Assembly: GCA_947243795.1 (NCBI GenBank)
Contig: OX365929.1
Span: 62,001-126,000 of the forward strand
Direction of reading: 5' to 3'
Length of the DNA: 64,000 bases
From: Saccharomyces uvarum
Taxonomy: Eukaryota > Ascomycota > Saccharomycetes > Saccharomycetales > Saccharomycetaceae
Positions 20,529-31,419 of this stretch are shown here, piece by piece (within the stretch, counting starts at the first letter, position 1; each line of letters begins with the position of its first letter). The position numbers and the translations under genes were made by a program. Below the pieces are notes generated by a model. That model was not told the origin of the DNA. It made no database searches and was given only the letters and a program-made list of their open reading frames with translations.

Positions 20529-20835
20529 GCCTTGTTATCACGTATCCTGGACCGGAGTTTCCTGTTTTCTAAAGATAAAATACGCAGTCACCAGAAACAA
20601 AACTTAGGAACTCTCGCAGCTAGGTGTGGTTGTGATGGATTTTTCTGTGGCACCTTTGCTTATTGTTTGGGTTCTTTTGTTTTACTTTCAGCCTGCTATC
20701 CTTTTGATGTTCCAAAAAAAAAAAATAAAAAATACTGAGCGCGGGTAATAACGGCACTATTATTGATGCTATAGAAAGGGTATAGTATAGTATAGTATAG
20801 TATACAATATATAGCGTAGAAATTGAGGGGCATGA
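20529..20835. other. Intergenic: CDC27 promoter and ALG3 3' flank
   Basis: 307 bp with no gene. It holds an A-rich homopolymer near 20714-20724 and a pentanucleotide tandem repeat (TATAG, four copies plus a partial one, 20781-20804). Both neighbours read leftward, so this is the 3' end of ALG3 and the CDC27 promoter. Confidence 0.6.
20781..20804. repeat. TATAG pentanucleotide microsatellite
   Basis: Four perfect tandem copies of TATAG followed by TATA, about 32 bp downstream of the ALG3 stop. Confidence 0.85.
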
Positions 20836-22191
20836 CTAGTTGCGCTTCTTTTCCATGAGATGTTCCGTACGGGAGTGGTTTTCGTTTGGTGTGCTCGAGT
20901 ATAGCTGCGTCAGGACCATTACAAGCAGTAGCACGGCGTTCAGTACCACCAAGAGGGTGCTTGCGTGAGAGTTTGGTGGATACGAGTTCCAGCACCACTC
21001 ATGCATGGCGTACCAGATAGGCCCAACGAAGCAGGGCATTCCCGACCAGAAGATCAGTACGGGCAGTGTCCAGTGATACCAGGAGAGGAACTGGTAGTGC
21101 AGCGATCTTGCGAAGAACACACCGATAAAGTTGGACGTGATCAGTATGAACGGGATGGTCTTGACGGGATCTGTGGTGGCAGCGGTGCTGCCCCTTAGCG
21201 GATGGCGTAGGGAGGTGCACAAATCGTGCAGGACACGAGGGTACCTCGTGACAAACAACGTAGTGAGGGCGACAAGATGGCTGACCAAGAGGGCCCGGTG
21301 GAACAGCGGGTCGTTGAACGCCTCTTCGTCCATCATTTGCCAGTTGACGCTCCACTTGAACATAAACTTTCTGCCGAAATCGAAAGCACACTGCAGGTAC
21401 TTTTGCGGGGAGTGGCCCAGAAAGGGTGCTGCGACTGCGATCTGCCATGCGACCATGACGACCAGGTTCAGCACGGTCATCAAGAGGCTCGTGCCGTTGA
21501 GGATGAACAGTGAGATCATCATCGCGGGGAAGTACAGTAGTGCGTTCATCTTGATGCTCACGGCCATGCTGTAGGTCACAGAGACCAGCAGCGTCAGGAG
21601 CTTCCTTACTTTGGGGCGCTGGAAACACCTGGAAGCCAAGATTGCGCCCAAGACCGTGATGACCATGAAAAAAGTGGTGAAGCAGTCGTTGAACAACCGC
21701 AGCACGTATATAGAATGCAGTCTCTTGGAAAGGCACGCTAACACCACGCACCAGGGTGGCAGGCGCAAAAGGTAGTAACACGTCATTTGCAACGCCAGTG
21801 TTAAGAGATATAGATACCTGAACAGCGTCTGGCCGCGCTCTACATGGTCCATGCCCTCCGTGAGCCAGTACATGAACTTGTAGATCAAGACGTGGCCGGC
21901 TGGATACACCAGCGGGCCCGTACCACCCCTCACCTGGGAGTAGTCCAACACGCCATCGAGTTGAATGATTTCGATCTGCTCCATGTACGCCTTATAGTCG
22001 ATCTCTGTGTACGCCACATTCCTGACGATTATCTTGCACAGCACGCTCTCAAACATGATCAGTAGGGGCATGACCACGAGGTTGGCCCTGCGGTTGAAGA
22101 CTAGATAGCGCACGCCGTCCTTGAAATCCTGCCACAGGTCCAGCGGTGGCCTTACAAACTGCTCCCTTTGTGGAGGTTCTTTATTTTCCAT
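20836..22191 (-). CDS. ALG3: ALG3, dolichol-P-Man:Man5GlcNAc2-PP-dolichol alpha-1,3-mannosyltransferase
   Basis: A 451-residue multi-spanning ER membrane enzyme (GT58 family) that adds the first mannose on the lumenal side of the lipid-linked oligosaccharide, from dolichol-phosphate-mannose, for N-glycosylation. Family landmarks are [12 protein letters not shown] near the N-terminus, GPLVYPAGH, and [14 protein letters not shown] near the C-terminus. It ends in MEKKRN, a di-lysine-like ER tail. I start at ATG 22191 (MENKEPPQ); the frame stays open upstream but only with a non-ATG start. The gene is unusually GC-rich (sampled 60-base lines near 57%, against near 32% in a TEL1 line), which opens many meaningless frames on both strands. 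Confidence 0.95.
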   Translation of the reverse strand: MENKEPPQREQFVRPPLDLWQDFKDGVRYLVFNRRANLVVMPLLIMFESVLCKIIVRNVAYTEIDYKAYMEQIEIIQLDGVLDYSQVRGGTGPLVYPAGHVLIYKFMYWLTEGMDHVERGQTLFRYLYLLTLALQMTCYYLLRLPPWCVVLACLSKRLHSIYVLRLFNDCFTTFFMVITVLGAILASRCFQRPKVRKLLTLLVSVTYSMAVSIKMNALLYFPAMMISLFILNGTSLLMTVLNLVVMVAWQIAVAAPFLGHSPQKYLQCAFDFGRKFMFKWSVNWQMMDEEAFNDPLFHRALLVSHLVALTTLFVTRYPRVLHDLCTSLRHPLRGSTAATTDPVKTIPFILITSNFIGVFFARSLHYQFLSWYHWTLPVLIFWSGMPCFVGPIWYAMHEWCWNSYPPNSHASTLLVVLNAVLLLVMVLTQLYSSTPNENHSRTEHLMEKKRN

Positions 22192-22910
22192 AGTGCTAGG
22201 GTCTCTCGCTTTCTCTTTCGCTCTCTCTTGCTGCTTTATTCCCAGTGATGAGCATTGCTGTGCTGTTCTTATTTGCAATGGCGAGATTTCCTCAGCTTAC
22301 TCACAGCACCCAGCAACCGCACACACAACCCAAGAATACACGCATTTTATCAGTAAGAGTGTCTATAGATGGGCGATCAAGCTCCCGATTGGAGCTAGCA
22401 GACGCTGGGAATGCTCATGCATGCATTATAGCAGTTGTAGGACGTCTCTACGAGCGTGCAATGGTTTCTTCTCTCTTCCTTGCTCATCGCTCCCAGGGTC
22501 CACGTTAATTTTTCACTTTTTCTTTGCGTCTCGAAGATTCTGACCTCGAGGAATTTGCCAAAATTTTTTCACTCTGCGACTGGCATTCTGTATTTTGACA
22601 AGGCCTGCTTGCAGTAAGTGTAATAAGCAGGTTCAAAGCAGCAGGTCCCATCCAAACATTCAAGCCAACCAGCATAGAAGAAAGAGTCCCGGTCGCTAGC
22701 CTCTTCGTTTTTTTCCATTCGTTTTCCTGTTCTTTTGTTTTTTGCATCGTGGCATCTAGAACAAGACCTACCTTGCATCCTTCGCATACTATTTGATCCG
22801 GCTTTTTTGGTTTCTATTATATTATTATTATTATTATTTCTCATTGGGGGTTTCGGTTTTTTTTATAATCATTTTCATTTTTGCTTTGTTTTAATAAGAG
22901 ATCATTATCT
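22192..22910. other. Divergent intergenic, ALG3 and YBL081W promoters
   Basis: 719 bp without a gene. It holds a pyrimidine-rich CTCT tract just upstream of ALG3 (about 22200-22232) and a short ATT repeat (about 22818-22840) in the probable YBL081W leader. No strong factor site stood out. Confidence 0.55.
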
Positions 22911-23362
22911 ATGCCAGGCCAGATCATCAGCGTTCCATTTTTGTCGCAGACCGAGGACATGGACAAGTACCTGCTGGAGTACCGCAGCTTGAAGCTGATC
23001 CGCCAGTCCAGCGACTCCTTCCAGCCTCGCAACGCTCCCCCTCACCAGTCGAACTACCACTCGCATTACAACCACATGAAGTATAATAATACAGGTAGCT
23101 ACTACTATAACGGCAACACTCATAACCAGACAAGTCTACAGCCTATGAACAGGTCTATTCCGTCGACTTCTTACGGAACCTATAGCCACAACAGGCCCAA
23201 TGACGTACCATTCATGAATGCTCAGAAGAAACACAACAGGTTCAACACCAACAACAGCGTGAACCAGCAGAAATACAAACAATACTCGCAATATCCCTCC
23301 AACCCCGTGGTCACTGCGCATTTAAAGCAAACATACCCCCAACTGTACTATAATAGCAACGT

Positions 23363-23393
<31 letters not shown>

Positions 23394-23963
23394 AGCAATG
23401 CTCTTTACAATCAGGCACAGTTTTCCACAAGGTACTTCAACTCGAACTCATCTCCCTCACTGGCCACTTCCTCCTCGAACTCCTCCTCCCCATACAACCA
23501 AACTAGCTTTGAATACATGCTCCCATCCACTTCAGCGGCCGCGACAAACCTATCAACGTCGTCTTCAAACAACTCCGCGCTGACCAACCCCACCACGGCA
23601 ACCTCCGCGTCCACAGACTTAATCAACGACTTGTCCACGGGACCCACGGCCAATTCGCTAATTCCTGATTTGCATTCCACGCCAACTATACCTTTCTTAC
23701 CAACCAACCAAACACTGCTAATGTCCTCCGCCGCACCTGGCCCCATTGGCACCAACATACACCCATCGCAATCTTCACCATCTCCATCGCTAAGAGACAA
23801 TTTCACCTCCGTGCCAGTGAACATGTCCTCATCTGCGTCGCTGTTGATGAATGATTCTTCCTTGGGGTGGGGGTCTAATCACATGAACGTATCTTCATCT
23901 TCTCAATCGGCATCAACAAGACCGTTTGGCATTTGGAATACTGACATGAGCGTCTGGAGTTGA
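22911..23963 (+). CDS. YBL081W, Asn/Ser-rich protein of unknown function
   Basis: A 350-residue, almost wholly low-complexity protein, orthologue of S. cerevisiae YBL081W; no domain is recognised and the function is unknown. The ends are the conserved parts: MPGQIISVPFLSQTEDMDKY at the start and SSLGWGSNHMNVSSSSQ then RPFGIWNTDMSVWS at the end. The middle is rich in Asn, Ser, Tyr and Gln, with a poly-Asn run coded by AAC repeats at about 23363-23390, and looks prion-like or disordered. I chose ATG 22911 because it opens the conserved N-terminus; earlier in-frame starts are not ATG. The conserved short ends suggest linear binding motifs. Confidence 0.88.
23363..23397 (+). repeat. AAC trinucleotide tract in YBL081W
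   Basis: About ten AAC/AAT codons in a row encode the poly-Asn segment of YBL081W. Confidence 0.8.
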
Positions 23964-23983
23964 GTTATGTAATTTTTATGTAT

Positions 23984-23990
23984 ATTATTA

Positions 23991-24028
<38 letters not shown>
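23984..24028. repeat. ATT microsatellite between YBL081W and PET112
   Basis: About 45 bp of ATT repeat with a single interruption near 23990, in the 99-bp gap between two convergent genes. It probably forms part of both 3' untranslated regions. Confidence 0.9.
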
Positions 24029-24031
<3 letters not shown>

Positions 24032-24062
24032 GCACGGTTTCTATTTACACGTAGGGTTTATT

Positions 24063-25688
24063 TTACCACTGAATATTTAAAATCTCTTTGAATTTTTTCT
24101 CGAATTCGCTTGCCTTTATACGTCCTTGACTTTGTCTCATACCTTGTCCAACTAGAAACTTCAAAGAAGTCTTCTTTTTGCCAGAGACCAGGTTCCTTAT
24201 GAAAGCGTCATCCGTGTGCTGTGCAATTATGTCGTTGCACAGAGTCATCAATTCTTGAGAGTCAACGTCGGTGATTGCATGCAATTCAAATTCCTTGATT
24301 AATTTAGGGAGATCTGGTATGGACGAGTCTTGGCACCCGCTTTGCTTAAAGTTTTCCAAGATATAAAAGAGCAACAACTTACCACTGGTAGGCGATATCG
24401 TATCCGTATACAATAGTCTCAAAAACTCGGCGAAAACTGCAGGAGGTAAAATTTCCTGCGCTTTGCCCAATGGAACTTGTAGTTTGTTCAAGTCACCAAG
24501 GAATTCATGAATTATCCAATTGGTAGGTAATTTTGCGCTACTGTGTTTGCCAATTAGTTTGGAAAATTCATGGAAGGTTTCCAAGTAGTATGATCTTAGC
24601 GCTTCATGGTTGTACATGTCATTTTGGTTGCCGTTATACGTTAGAATCTTGGCGTCCTTCAAGGACAACTGGAACGGTTTCTGCATGAGCATTCTCATGA
24701 TGTCGTCAGGCAATTCCAGCATTGATGCCGCCATGCCACTGATAACATCCGGAGCAAGATTGATATACGGCAATTCCGGATCGGGCATGTATCTGTAATC
24801 GATAGTAGTTTCTTTGCTTCTCAACTTCACCGTGGACGAACCTGTCCAGCCCCGCGTCTCAGGCTCCAGCAGCGAATCGGTTTCACCCCTGGAGATCAAC
24901 TCGACTTGTCGTTGGTATTCGTACTTGATGGCATTGATGATAGAGCTGGTGTTGGGCAGGTTTTTTAGTTCCACGCGAGCGAATCCGTTAATCGACAAGT
25001 TAACGTCTACCCGCATGGCACCCGTTTCCAAATCCCCAGAAGAGATGTGCAAATGACGAACCAAATTCTGGTATTTCTTAATGAACGCCTTGACCTGTTT
25101 GATATCGCTAAAATCTGGGTTGGTCACCAACTCGATAAGTGGAATGTTGGACCTGTTCAAGTCGACCAGCGTGACAACGTCTTTGTCTGCGTCTGTGTAG
25201 TGCGACTTCCCCGTGTCCTGCTCTATCTGCAATTGCACAATGCTAATGTCCTTGGACAACTCGTCGATGCCGTCCAGTTCCCTGGACAGATTGACCTTCC
25301 CGCCTCGAGCAAACGGTCTGTAGTGCTGCGTTATCTGGTAACCTTGAGGTTGGTCACCGTAGAAGTAATGCTTTCTATCAAACTGCGACACCATGTTCAC
25401 CTGGGAATTCAATGACAGCGACAGCTTCATTGCAAACAAAATCGCCTCCAAATTCAAAACCGGCTGGGTGCCGGGCAAAGCCACGTCGTAGAAGCTGGTA
25501 TGATGGTTAGGCACATCCAATAAGGGTGTGGCACTATTCGTAGACTGTGAAAAAAGCTTATTTTTGGTGTTCAATTGTGTATGAATCTCTAACCCACACT
25601 TCAATGCATATTCCGGCCTGAAGACCGTACTCTGAATTTGCGTAGCTTTGCTTCTGGCCAAGGAGTAACATCGGGCAAACCGCAACAT
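24063..25688 (-). CDS. PET112: PET112, GatB subunit of mitochondrial glutamyl-tRNA(Gln) amidotransferase
   Basis: A 541-residue mitochondrial enzyme subunit, orthologue of bacterial GatB. With Her2 (GatA) and Gtf1 (GatF) it converts Glu-tRNA(Gln) to Gln-tRNA(Gln) for mitochondrial translation. GatB signatures are visible: LKCGLEIHTQLNTKNKLFS near residue 30, DLNRSNIPLIELVT, TGAMRVDVNLS, and YRYMPDPELP. The last roughly 120 residues form the helical YqeY-like tail, ending EILNIQW. The N-terminus (MLRFARCYSLARSKA) looks like a mitochondrial presequence. I take ATG 25688; two codons upstream is only TTG. The 5' half of the gene is GC-rich, the 3' half ordinary. Confidence 0.96.
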   Translation of the reverse strand: MLRFARCYSLARSKATQIQSTVFRPEYALKCGLEIHTQLNTKNKLFSQSTNSATPLLDVPNHHTSFYDVALPGTQPVLNLEAILFAMKLSLSLNSQVNMVSQFDRKHYFYGDQPQGYQITQHYRPFARGGKVNLSRELDGIDELSKDISIVQLQIEQDTGKSHYTDADKDVVTLVDLNRSNIPLIELVTNPDFSDIKQVKAFIKKYQNLVRHLHISSGDLETGAMRVDVNLSINGFARVELKNLPNTSSIINAIKYEYQRQVELISRGETDSLLEPETRGWTGSSTVKLRSKETTIDYRYMPDPELPYINLAPDVISGMAASMLELPDDIMRMLMQKPFQLSLKDAKILTYNGNQNDMYNHEALRSYYLETFHEFSKLIGKHSSAKLPTNWIIHEFLGDLNKLQVPLGKAQEILPPAVFAEFLRLLYTDTISPTSGKLLLFYILENFKQSGCQDSSIPDLPKLIKEFELHAITDVDSQELMTLCNDIIAQHTDDAFIRNLVSGKKKTSLKFLVGQGMRQSQGRIKASEFEKKFKEILNIQW

Positions 25689-25694
25689 CTCCAA

Positions 25695-26233
25695 TCCTCA
25701 CAGTGCCTTTGGGCTACAACACCAACCTGATCCCAACTACCATAAACAGTACTTTCCTTATAGTTGCCATTATAGTGAAAAAGGGAAAAACAACAAGACC
25801 TAATTGAAATAGGGCTATATCAAATTGCAACAAGGGCCAATACCTGAAAATCAAAGACCCTAAAAATATAGAAAAATGTTTAGTTAGGGCTTTATAACAC
25901 AACTAATATTACCACTGTTCTATGCTAGAAATTGTGCAAAATGCAGTTTAAAGTATATGTAAACCATTGCGAACTTGATGTGAATTGAAAGTGGTCTTAA
26001 TTATGGCTTCTTTCTTTTGTGACGCCCTTTATACTCAACGTATATCACTCTACACGAAACAGTATACCAAATCAATAGAAAAAAAATAATTTTTCGAGAT
26101 GGGACAATAATAAAGTGGAATAATAAGCATACTAGGTATACCTTTTGGGAACCTTGTTGGAGGCCAGGAACTTACGAACGGAAGAAAAAATAACCAGAGT
26201 GCGTCCATTACTTCTTCTTCTAAGCGGTTGCTC
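25695..26233. other. Divergent intergenic, PET112 and NUP170 promoters
   Basis: About 540 bp with no gene. Moderately A/T-rich with short A runs (about 26080-26090). No motif strong enough to name. Confidence 0.55.
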
Positions 26234-29200
26234 ATGTTTCAAAGCTCTTTCCACCACAATGGGTCCACTGTTGCCGGTGAAACGTTCTCGGACAGCAGAT
26301 CGTACCCTTTAACGAACCAACAAGAAGCATCCAACGCCGGTTTGAATGGGCTGGCTTCGTCCACGACCAAGCAACAGCAGCCACAACATCAACAACCTAT
26401 GCATTTATTAAGCTCATATCCAATTGCTGGTTCCAATCCGCTTATGAGAGCGGGCGCCATAGGGGCCACCCCTGGTAGCATGAATCCTAGTATATCCAAC
26501 ACGAATGAGCACATTCGTGTTTCTGGGATGGGGACTTCCAAGCCACTAGAACTGGCAGGGAAGTACATCGATCATCTGCAGCATAAGGACACTAGCACCC
26601 CCGTACTCGATGAAAGATCGTACTATAACAGTGGGGTGGACTATAATTTCAGTAAAGAGAAGAATGGTTTGGGAGCATTTACTCCTTTCGAAAGACAAGA
26701 CATATTTAACATTCCAGACGAGATCTTACAGGGGGTTTCCACTTCGGAAACAAGGACAGATATGGGTATTTTCCCCGAGTTGAACCGATGTTGGATAACT
26801 ATCGATAATAAACTGATACTCTGGAACATTGACAATGACAACGAGTATCAGGTAATAGACGACATGAAGCACACCATCCGTAAAGTGGCCTTGGTGAGAC
26901 CCAAACCGAACACGTTTGTGCCCACTGTGAAACAGTTGCTTTTGATATGCACTACAATGGATATTTATATATTTGCCATTTCCTTGGACAAGACCACTAA
27001 TGACCTAAGTGTGTTTAATACACATCTATTGGTTCCTGTGCAAGGAATCGATATAATAGACATAGTGTCTCATGAACGATCTGGTAGGATTTTTTTCGCA
27101 GGACAGGGCAGTGGCCAGAACATTTGGGAGTTGCAGTATTCGGGCTCAGATGACTGGTTTAATAGTAAATGTAGTAAAGTTTGTTTAACGCAGTCTACTT
27201 TGTCTAGTCTTTTACCCACTAATTTGCTATCTCAAATTCCAGGTGTTGATTACCTTCATTCGTTTTTCGAAGACAATGCCAACAGTAGTGGTGGATTTAC
27301 CCAAGAAACCATTACACAATTAACCATCGACCAACAAAGAGGCATCATTTATTCATTGTCTTCTAAATCCACCATCAAGGCATACGTAATAACAGAGAAG
27401 TCGTTGGAGGGACCCATGTCCATCGAGCCAGCCTATATTAGTAGGATCATAGGTACTACTACAGCAAGAGCCGCACCGATCCTGGGCCCTAAATACTTGA
27501 AAATTGTTAAAATAAGTTCTGTTACGCCAGAGGAAAGTAACAATTTATTTTTGGTAGCTTTAACAGTGGGTGGTGTGCGTTTGTACTTTAACGGTTCCAT
27601 GGGTAGATTTAACATTGAAGCTTTGAGATTAGAATCTATCAAATTCCCTCCTAGTTCTGTGACCCCCGAAGTCATTCAACAAGAATTACTACATCAACAG
27701 CAAGAACAGGCAAAGAGAAGTTTTCCATTTTTTTCAAACTTAATGTCTTCAGAACCAGTTCTCTTGAAATTTCAAAAGAAGTCATCTGTATTATTAGAAA
27801 CTACAAAAGCAAGTACCATTATTTCTCCTGGCATATTTTTCTCTGCTGTTATTAAGTCATCTCAGCAAATACAACAGACAAATAAAAAAGACAACTTTTC
27901 CATCAGCGGCGTACCCACAACCGCCACTACTTCTACGGCCGCCAGACAGCCACCAGCTACTTTACAACATAAACTTTTTGTTAGTGTACCAGACTATGGT
28001 ATTTTAAAAACCCATGGTAAGTATGTTGAAAATGCTTCGTTTTTAGAGACTACGGGCCCAGTTCAACAAATCATTCCATTATCAGGACTATTCAACGCAA
28101 CTACAAAGCCACAGGGCTTTGCTAACGAATTTGCTACACAATACACATCAGAGAATTTACGAGTGGCAGTCTTGACAAATACGTCTGTGGAAATCTATAA
28201 ATATCGTACCCCTGATGAAATTTTTGAGGACCTGATTGATAATCCGTTGCCATTTGTATTAAACTACGGTGCCGCAGAAGCTTGTTCCACAGCGTTATTT
28301 GTTACTTGCAAATCAAACAAATCTGAAAAATTAAGATCCAATGCTCTAACTTTCTTGACGATGGGTATTCCCGGTGTTGTAGACATCAAACCAGTCTACA
28401 ATCGTTATTCCGTGTCCACTGTATCCTCTTTGTTATCCAAGCCTTCCTTGTCTACTACAACGACAAGTCTCCAACAGTCATTAACTAGTTTCAACAAACC
28501 CTCCACTACAAATAAAGAAGACTTTGATTTAGATGATGTGATACTATCTCCAAGATTCTACGGTATTGCGCTATTAATCACGAGGCTATTTCGTGACATT
28601 TGGGGAGGGCACGTCTTTGCAACTTTTACAGAAAGCAGAACAGACCTTCAGACTTATAACAATCCTTCTCTTTTACCCACCCCGCCTACTAATGGTTCTG
28701 ATACCACCTTAAAAACGAATGATGCTTTACAAAAAAAAAACCTAATTTCAAAAGTCTCCATCTCCAAGGAAAGCATTGAATATTATCTTTCTTCAGTTAA
28801 TATTTTGAATGAATTTTTCATCACTTACGGCGATTCCATTTCCCAAATATCAGCTCCATATTTGTTATCAAACAACTCGAACGGTAGAGTGGTTGATAAA
28901 ACTGAAGAAGTTGCAAACCAGGCAGAAAGTATCGCTATTAACGCTTTAATAAAATTGGTTCAATCTATAAAAGAAGGCCTGTCCTTCTTAAACGTGTTAT
29001 ATGAGGAAAGCGAAGTCGAAGGATTTGACAATCAATTCCTCGGTTTCAAAGACATAATAAGTTTTGTAAACCTGGACGTGCAAAAAGACTTAATAAAACT
29101 GGACTTTAAAGATCTATTCACTCCTACTGAAAGAACGAAATCATTAATTAGAGAAATTTTGTTATCTATCATCAACAGAAACATTACTAAAGGCGCATCC

Positions 29201-30769
29201 ATCGAATATACTGCAACAGCGCTACAAGAACGTTGTGGCTCATTTTGTTCTGCTAACGATATATTAGGATTTAGAGCCATTGAACATCTCAGAAGAGCTA
29301 AGGAAATTGGATTACGCAACTACGATTCATTAAACTATCACTTGAAGAATGCTACTAATCTTCTCGAACAGATTGTGGATGATCTATCTATTGAGAAGTT
29401 AAAAGAAGCAGTATCGATGATGTTAAGTGTAAACTATTATCCAAAGTCTATCGAATTCTTATTAAATATCGCCAACTCCATGGATAAGGGGAACTTAGCT
29501 TGCCAGTATGTGGCAAATGGATTTTTGGAAAGTGACGAAAGAAAGCAATACTACGATAAACGTATTCTAGTTTACGATCTAGTTTTTGAAACTTTAATCA
29601 AAGTAGACGAACTAGCTGAAAAGAGAACATCATCCAAGACTCAAAACCAAGTCTCGGTATCTAATGACGATGAAGTGAGACTGAGACAAAAAAGTTATGA
29701 CATTGCCCTCAAGTATAACGATAAATTATTCCACTACCATATGTACGATTGGTTTGTATCTCAGGACAAAGAAAACAGACTATTAGAAATTGAAACTCCA
29801 TTCATACTTCCTTACCTAATGGAAAAGGCAGGCAGTTCACTAAAAATCTCTAATGTTCTCTGGGTTTATTATTCAAGAAGATCTAAATTCTTTGAATCCG
29901 CTGAAATTCTTTACCATTTAGCCACGTCCAATTTTAATATTACACTATTTGAAAGAATTGAATTTCTTTCACGTGCTAATGGGTTTTGTAATAGCGTGTC
30001 CCCATTAAGCCAAAAGCAAAGAATTGTACAACTAGCTAGTAGAATCCAAGATGCATGTGAAGTTGCCGGTATTCAAGGTGATATATTATCACTTGTTTAT
30101 ACAGATGCAAGAATCGACCCCACCATCAAAGACGAGTTAATTAAAACGTTGGATGGTAAAATCTTGAGTACAAGTGAGCTGTTTAATGATTTTGCTGTGC
30201 CCTTAAGTTATCATGAGATTGCCTTATTTATATTCAAAATAGCAGATTTCAGGGATCATGAGATGATTATGGCCAAGTGGGATGAACTGTTTCAATCTTT
30301 GAGGATGGAACTCAATGCTACTGGAAAGAAAGAAGACTCAATGAACTTTATCAACCTACTGTCTAATGTATTGATTAAGATTGGTAAAAACGTTCAAGAC
30401 TCTGAATTTATTTTCCCTATTTTCGAGCTATTCCCTATTGTTTCTAATTTTTTCTATGAAACACTTCCTAAAGAGCACATCGTACCGGGTTCAATAACCA
30501 CGATCTTCATTACAGCTGGTGTTTCTTTCAACAAGATGTACTATATTTTAAAAGAATTAATAGAGACATCAGACTCCGATAATACTGTATTCAATAAAGA
30601 AATGACTTGGTTAATCCACGAGTGGTACAAATCGGATAGGAAGTTTAGAGATATCATTTCCTATGATGATATTATAAATCTTAAGGAATATAATATCGAA
30701 AATGATCCAATTGAAAAATACGTCAAGAACACTGGCAATAACTTAGGTATTTGTTTCTACAAAGAATAA
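26234..30769 (+). CDS. NUP170: NUP170, inner-ring nucleoporin
   Basis: A 1511-residue nucleoporin of the Nup155 family, part of the inner ring of the nuclear pore next to the membrane, paired with its duplicate NUP157. A disordered N-terminus (about 1-100) is followed by a seven-bladed beta-propeller (about 150-650, for example FPELNRCWITIDNKLILWNI) and a long alpha-solenoid to the end. The C-terminus is GNNLGICFYKE. The start is ATG 26234 (MFQSSFHHNG); the codon six bases earlier is not ATG. The propeller and solenoid are strongly conserved, with changes concentrated in the N-terminal tail and a Ser/Thr/Asn-rich insert near residues 550-575. Confidence 0.97.
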   Translation: MFQSSFHHNGSTVAGETFSDSRSYPLTNQQEASNAGLNGLASSTTKQQQPQHQQPMHLLSSYPIAGSNPLMRAGAIGATPGSMNPSISNTNEHIRVSGMGTSKPLELAGKYIDHLQHKDTSTPVLDERSYYNSGVDYNFSKEKNGLGAFTPFERQDIFNIPDEILQGVSTSETRTDMGIFPELNRCWITIDNKLILWNIDNDNEYQVIDDMKHTIRKVALVRPKPNTFVPTVKQLLLICTTMDIYIFAISLDKTTNDLSVFNTHLLVPVQGIDIIDIVSHERSGRIFFAGQGSGQNIWELQYSGSDDWFNSKCSKVCLTQSTLSSLLPTNLLSQIPGVDYLHSFFEDNANSSGGFTQETITQLTIDQQRGIIYSLSSKSTIKAYVITEKSLEGPMSIEPAYISRIIGTTTARAAPILGPKYLKIVKISSVTPEESNNLFLVALTVGGVRLYFNGSMGRFNIEALRLESIKFPPSSVTPEVIQQELLHQQQEQAKRSFPFFSNLMSSEPVLLKFQKKSSVLLETTKASTIISPGIFFSAVIKSSQQIQQTNKKDNFSISGVPTTATTSTAARQPPATLQHKLFVSVPDYGILKTHGKYVENASFLETTGPVQQIIPLSGLFNATTKPQGFANEFATQYTSENLRVAVLTNTSVEIYKYRTPDEIFEDLIDNPLPFVLNYGAAEACSTALFVTCKSNKSEKLRSNALTFLTMGIPGVVDIKPVYNRYSVSTVSSLLSKPSLSTTTTSLQQSLTSFNKPSTTNKEDFDLDDVILSPRFYGIALLITRLFRDIWGGHVFATFTESRTDLQTYNNPSLLPTPPTNGSDTTLKTNDALQKKNLISKVSISKESIEYYLSSVNILNEFFITYGDSISQISAPYLLSNNSNGRVVDKTEEVANQAESIAINALIKLVQSIKEGLSFLNVLYEESEVEGFDNQFLGFKDIISFVNLDVQKDLIKLDFKDLFTPTERTKSLIREILLSIINRNITKGASIEYTATALQERCGSFCSANDILGFRAIEHLRRAKEIGLRNYDSLNYHLKNATNLLEQIVDDLSIEKLKEAVSMMLSVNYYPKSIEFLLNIANSMDKGNLACQYVANGFLESDERKQYYDKRILVYDLVFETLIKVDELAEKRTSSKTQNQVSVSNDDEVRLRQKSYDIALKYNDKLFHYHMYDWFVSQDKENRLLEIETPFILPYLMEKAGSSLKISNVLWVYYSRRSKFFESAEILYHLATSNFNITLFERIEFLSRANGFCNSVSPLSQKQRIVQLASRIQDACEVAGIQGDILSLVYTDARIDPTIKDELIKTLDGKILSTSELFNDFAVPLSYHEIALFIFKIADFRDHEMIMAKWDELFQSLRMELNATGKKEDSMNFINLLSNVLIKIGKNVQDSEFIFPIFELFPIVSNFFYETLPKEHIVPGSITTIFITAGVSFNKMYYILKELIETSDSDNTVFNKEMTWLIHEWYKSDRKFRDIISYDDIINLKEYNIENDPIEKYVKNTGNNLGICFYKE

Positions 30770-31419
30770 TGAACATGAATTTGATTTCATAATATATATA
30801 TATATATAGGAAATTGTACATATAAAAAAAAAAACAACCACGAAAAACAAACTGACTAAAACAAACTTTATAGGACAAAATAAGATCAGTAAAGACTACT
30901 TTTCCTCATATATCAAGAATAGTTAAATGCTTACTTAATTATTATTATTCTTTTTTCCATTATATGGTATTTAAAATCTCAAAAAGAAATCTGGTTTATA
31001 TAAAGAAAGACAAAACGAACAGGCTAGGGGGACATTAAACTTTGACAGAGAAGAAAACAGCCGTAACGAAGAAAAGTTTGCGCGTAATTAACTGTGTCCT
31101 CTTTTCCTTTTTTTTTATTATTCCTTTCTAGTTTTTTTATATTTTATTTTGAATTTTTCCTTCTTTCTAATACATCGAGCTAATCGTGATCTAGAAGTAA
31201 ATATCGCAACGAAGTCAAATGCTATGGAAATACTGGTGAAATCTTGACTCCGCTTGTGCACAAAATTTCTTAATGAATATATAAATATTTTTTACCCTTG
31301 TTTTATTTGTTTTTTTGGATTTTTTATGTAAACAGTCTTATACCGACATAATAGCTCGCTAATAGATCCGCATAGTCTCCGTTTCAGTTGTTAACGCTCC
31401 ACTTCGCTCCGTAAAAGGA
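30770..31419. other. Long convergent intergenic, NUP170 and ATG8 3' ends
   Basis: 650 bp between two facing genes, longer than two 3' flanks usually need. No open frame is credible. It has a TA run (30792-30807), A-rich and T-rich tracts, and a perfect 11/11 ARS consensus at 31135-31145. A noncoding role such as a replication origin is possible. Confidence 0.55.
31135..31145 (+). other. Possible replication-origin consensus (ACS, 11/11)
   Basis: TTTTATATTTT is a perfect match to WTTTAYRTTTW. Extended to the 17-base form (WWWWTTTAYRTTTWGTT) I count 16 of 17, with A in place of G. It lies in a large convergent, A/T-rich intergenic region, the favoured place for yeast origins. Chance matches are common in such DNA. 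Confidence 0.35.

Noticed and set aside
20999-21781. A 260-codon open frame on the ALG3 strand in another frame
   Set aside because: It lies wholly inside ALG3, whose protein is clearly conserved. High GC lowers stop-codon frequency and opens false frames here.
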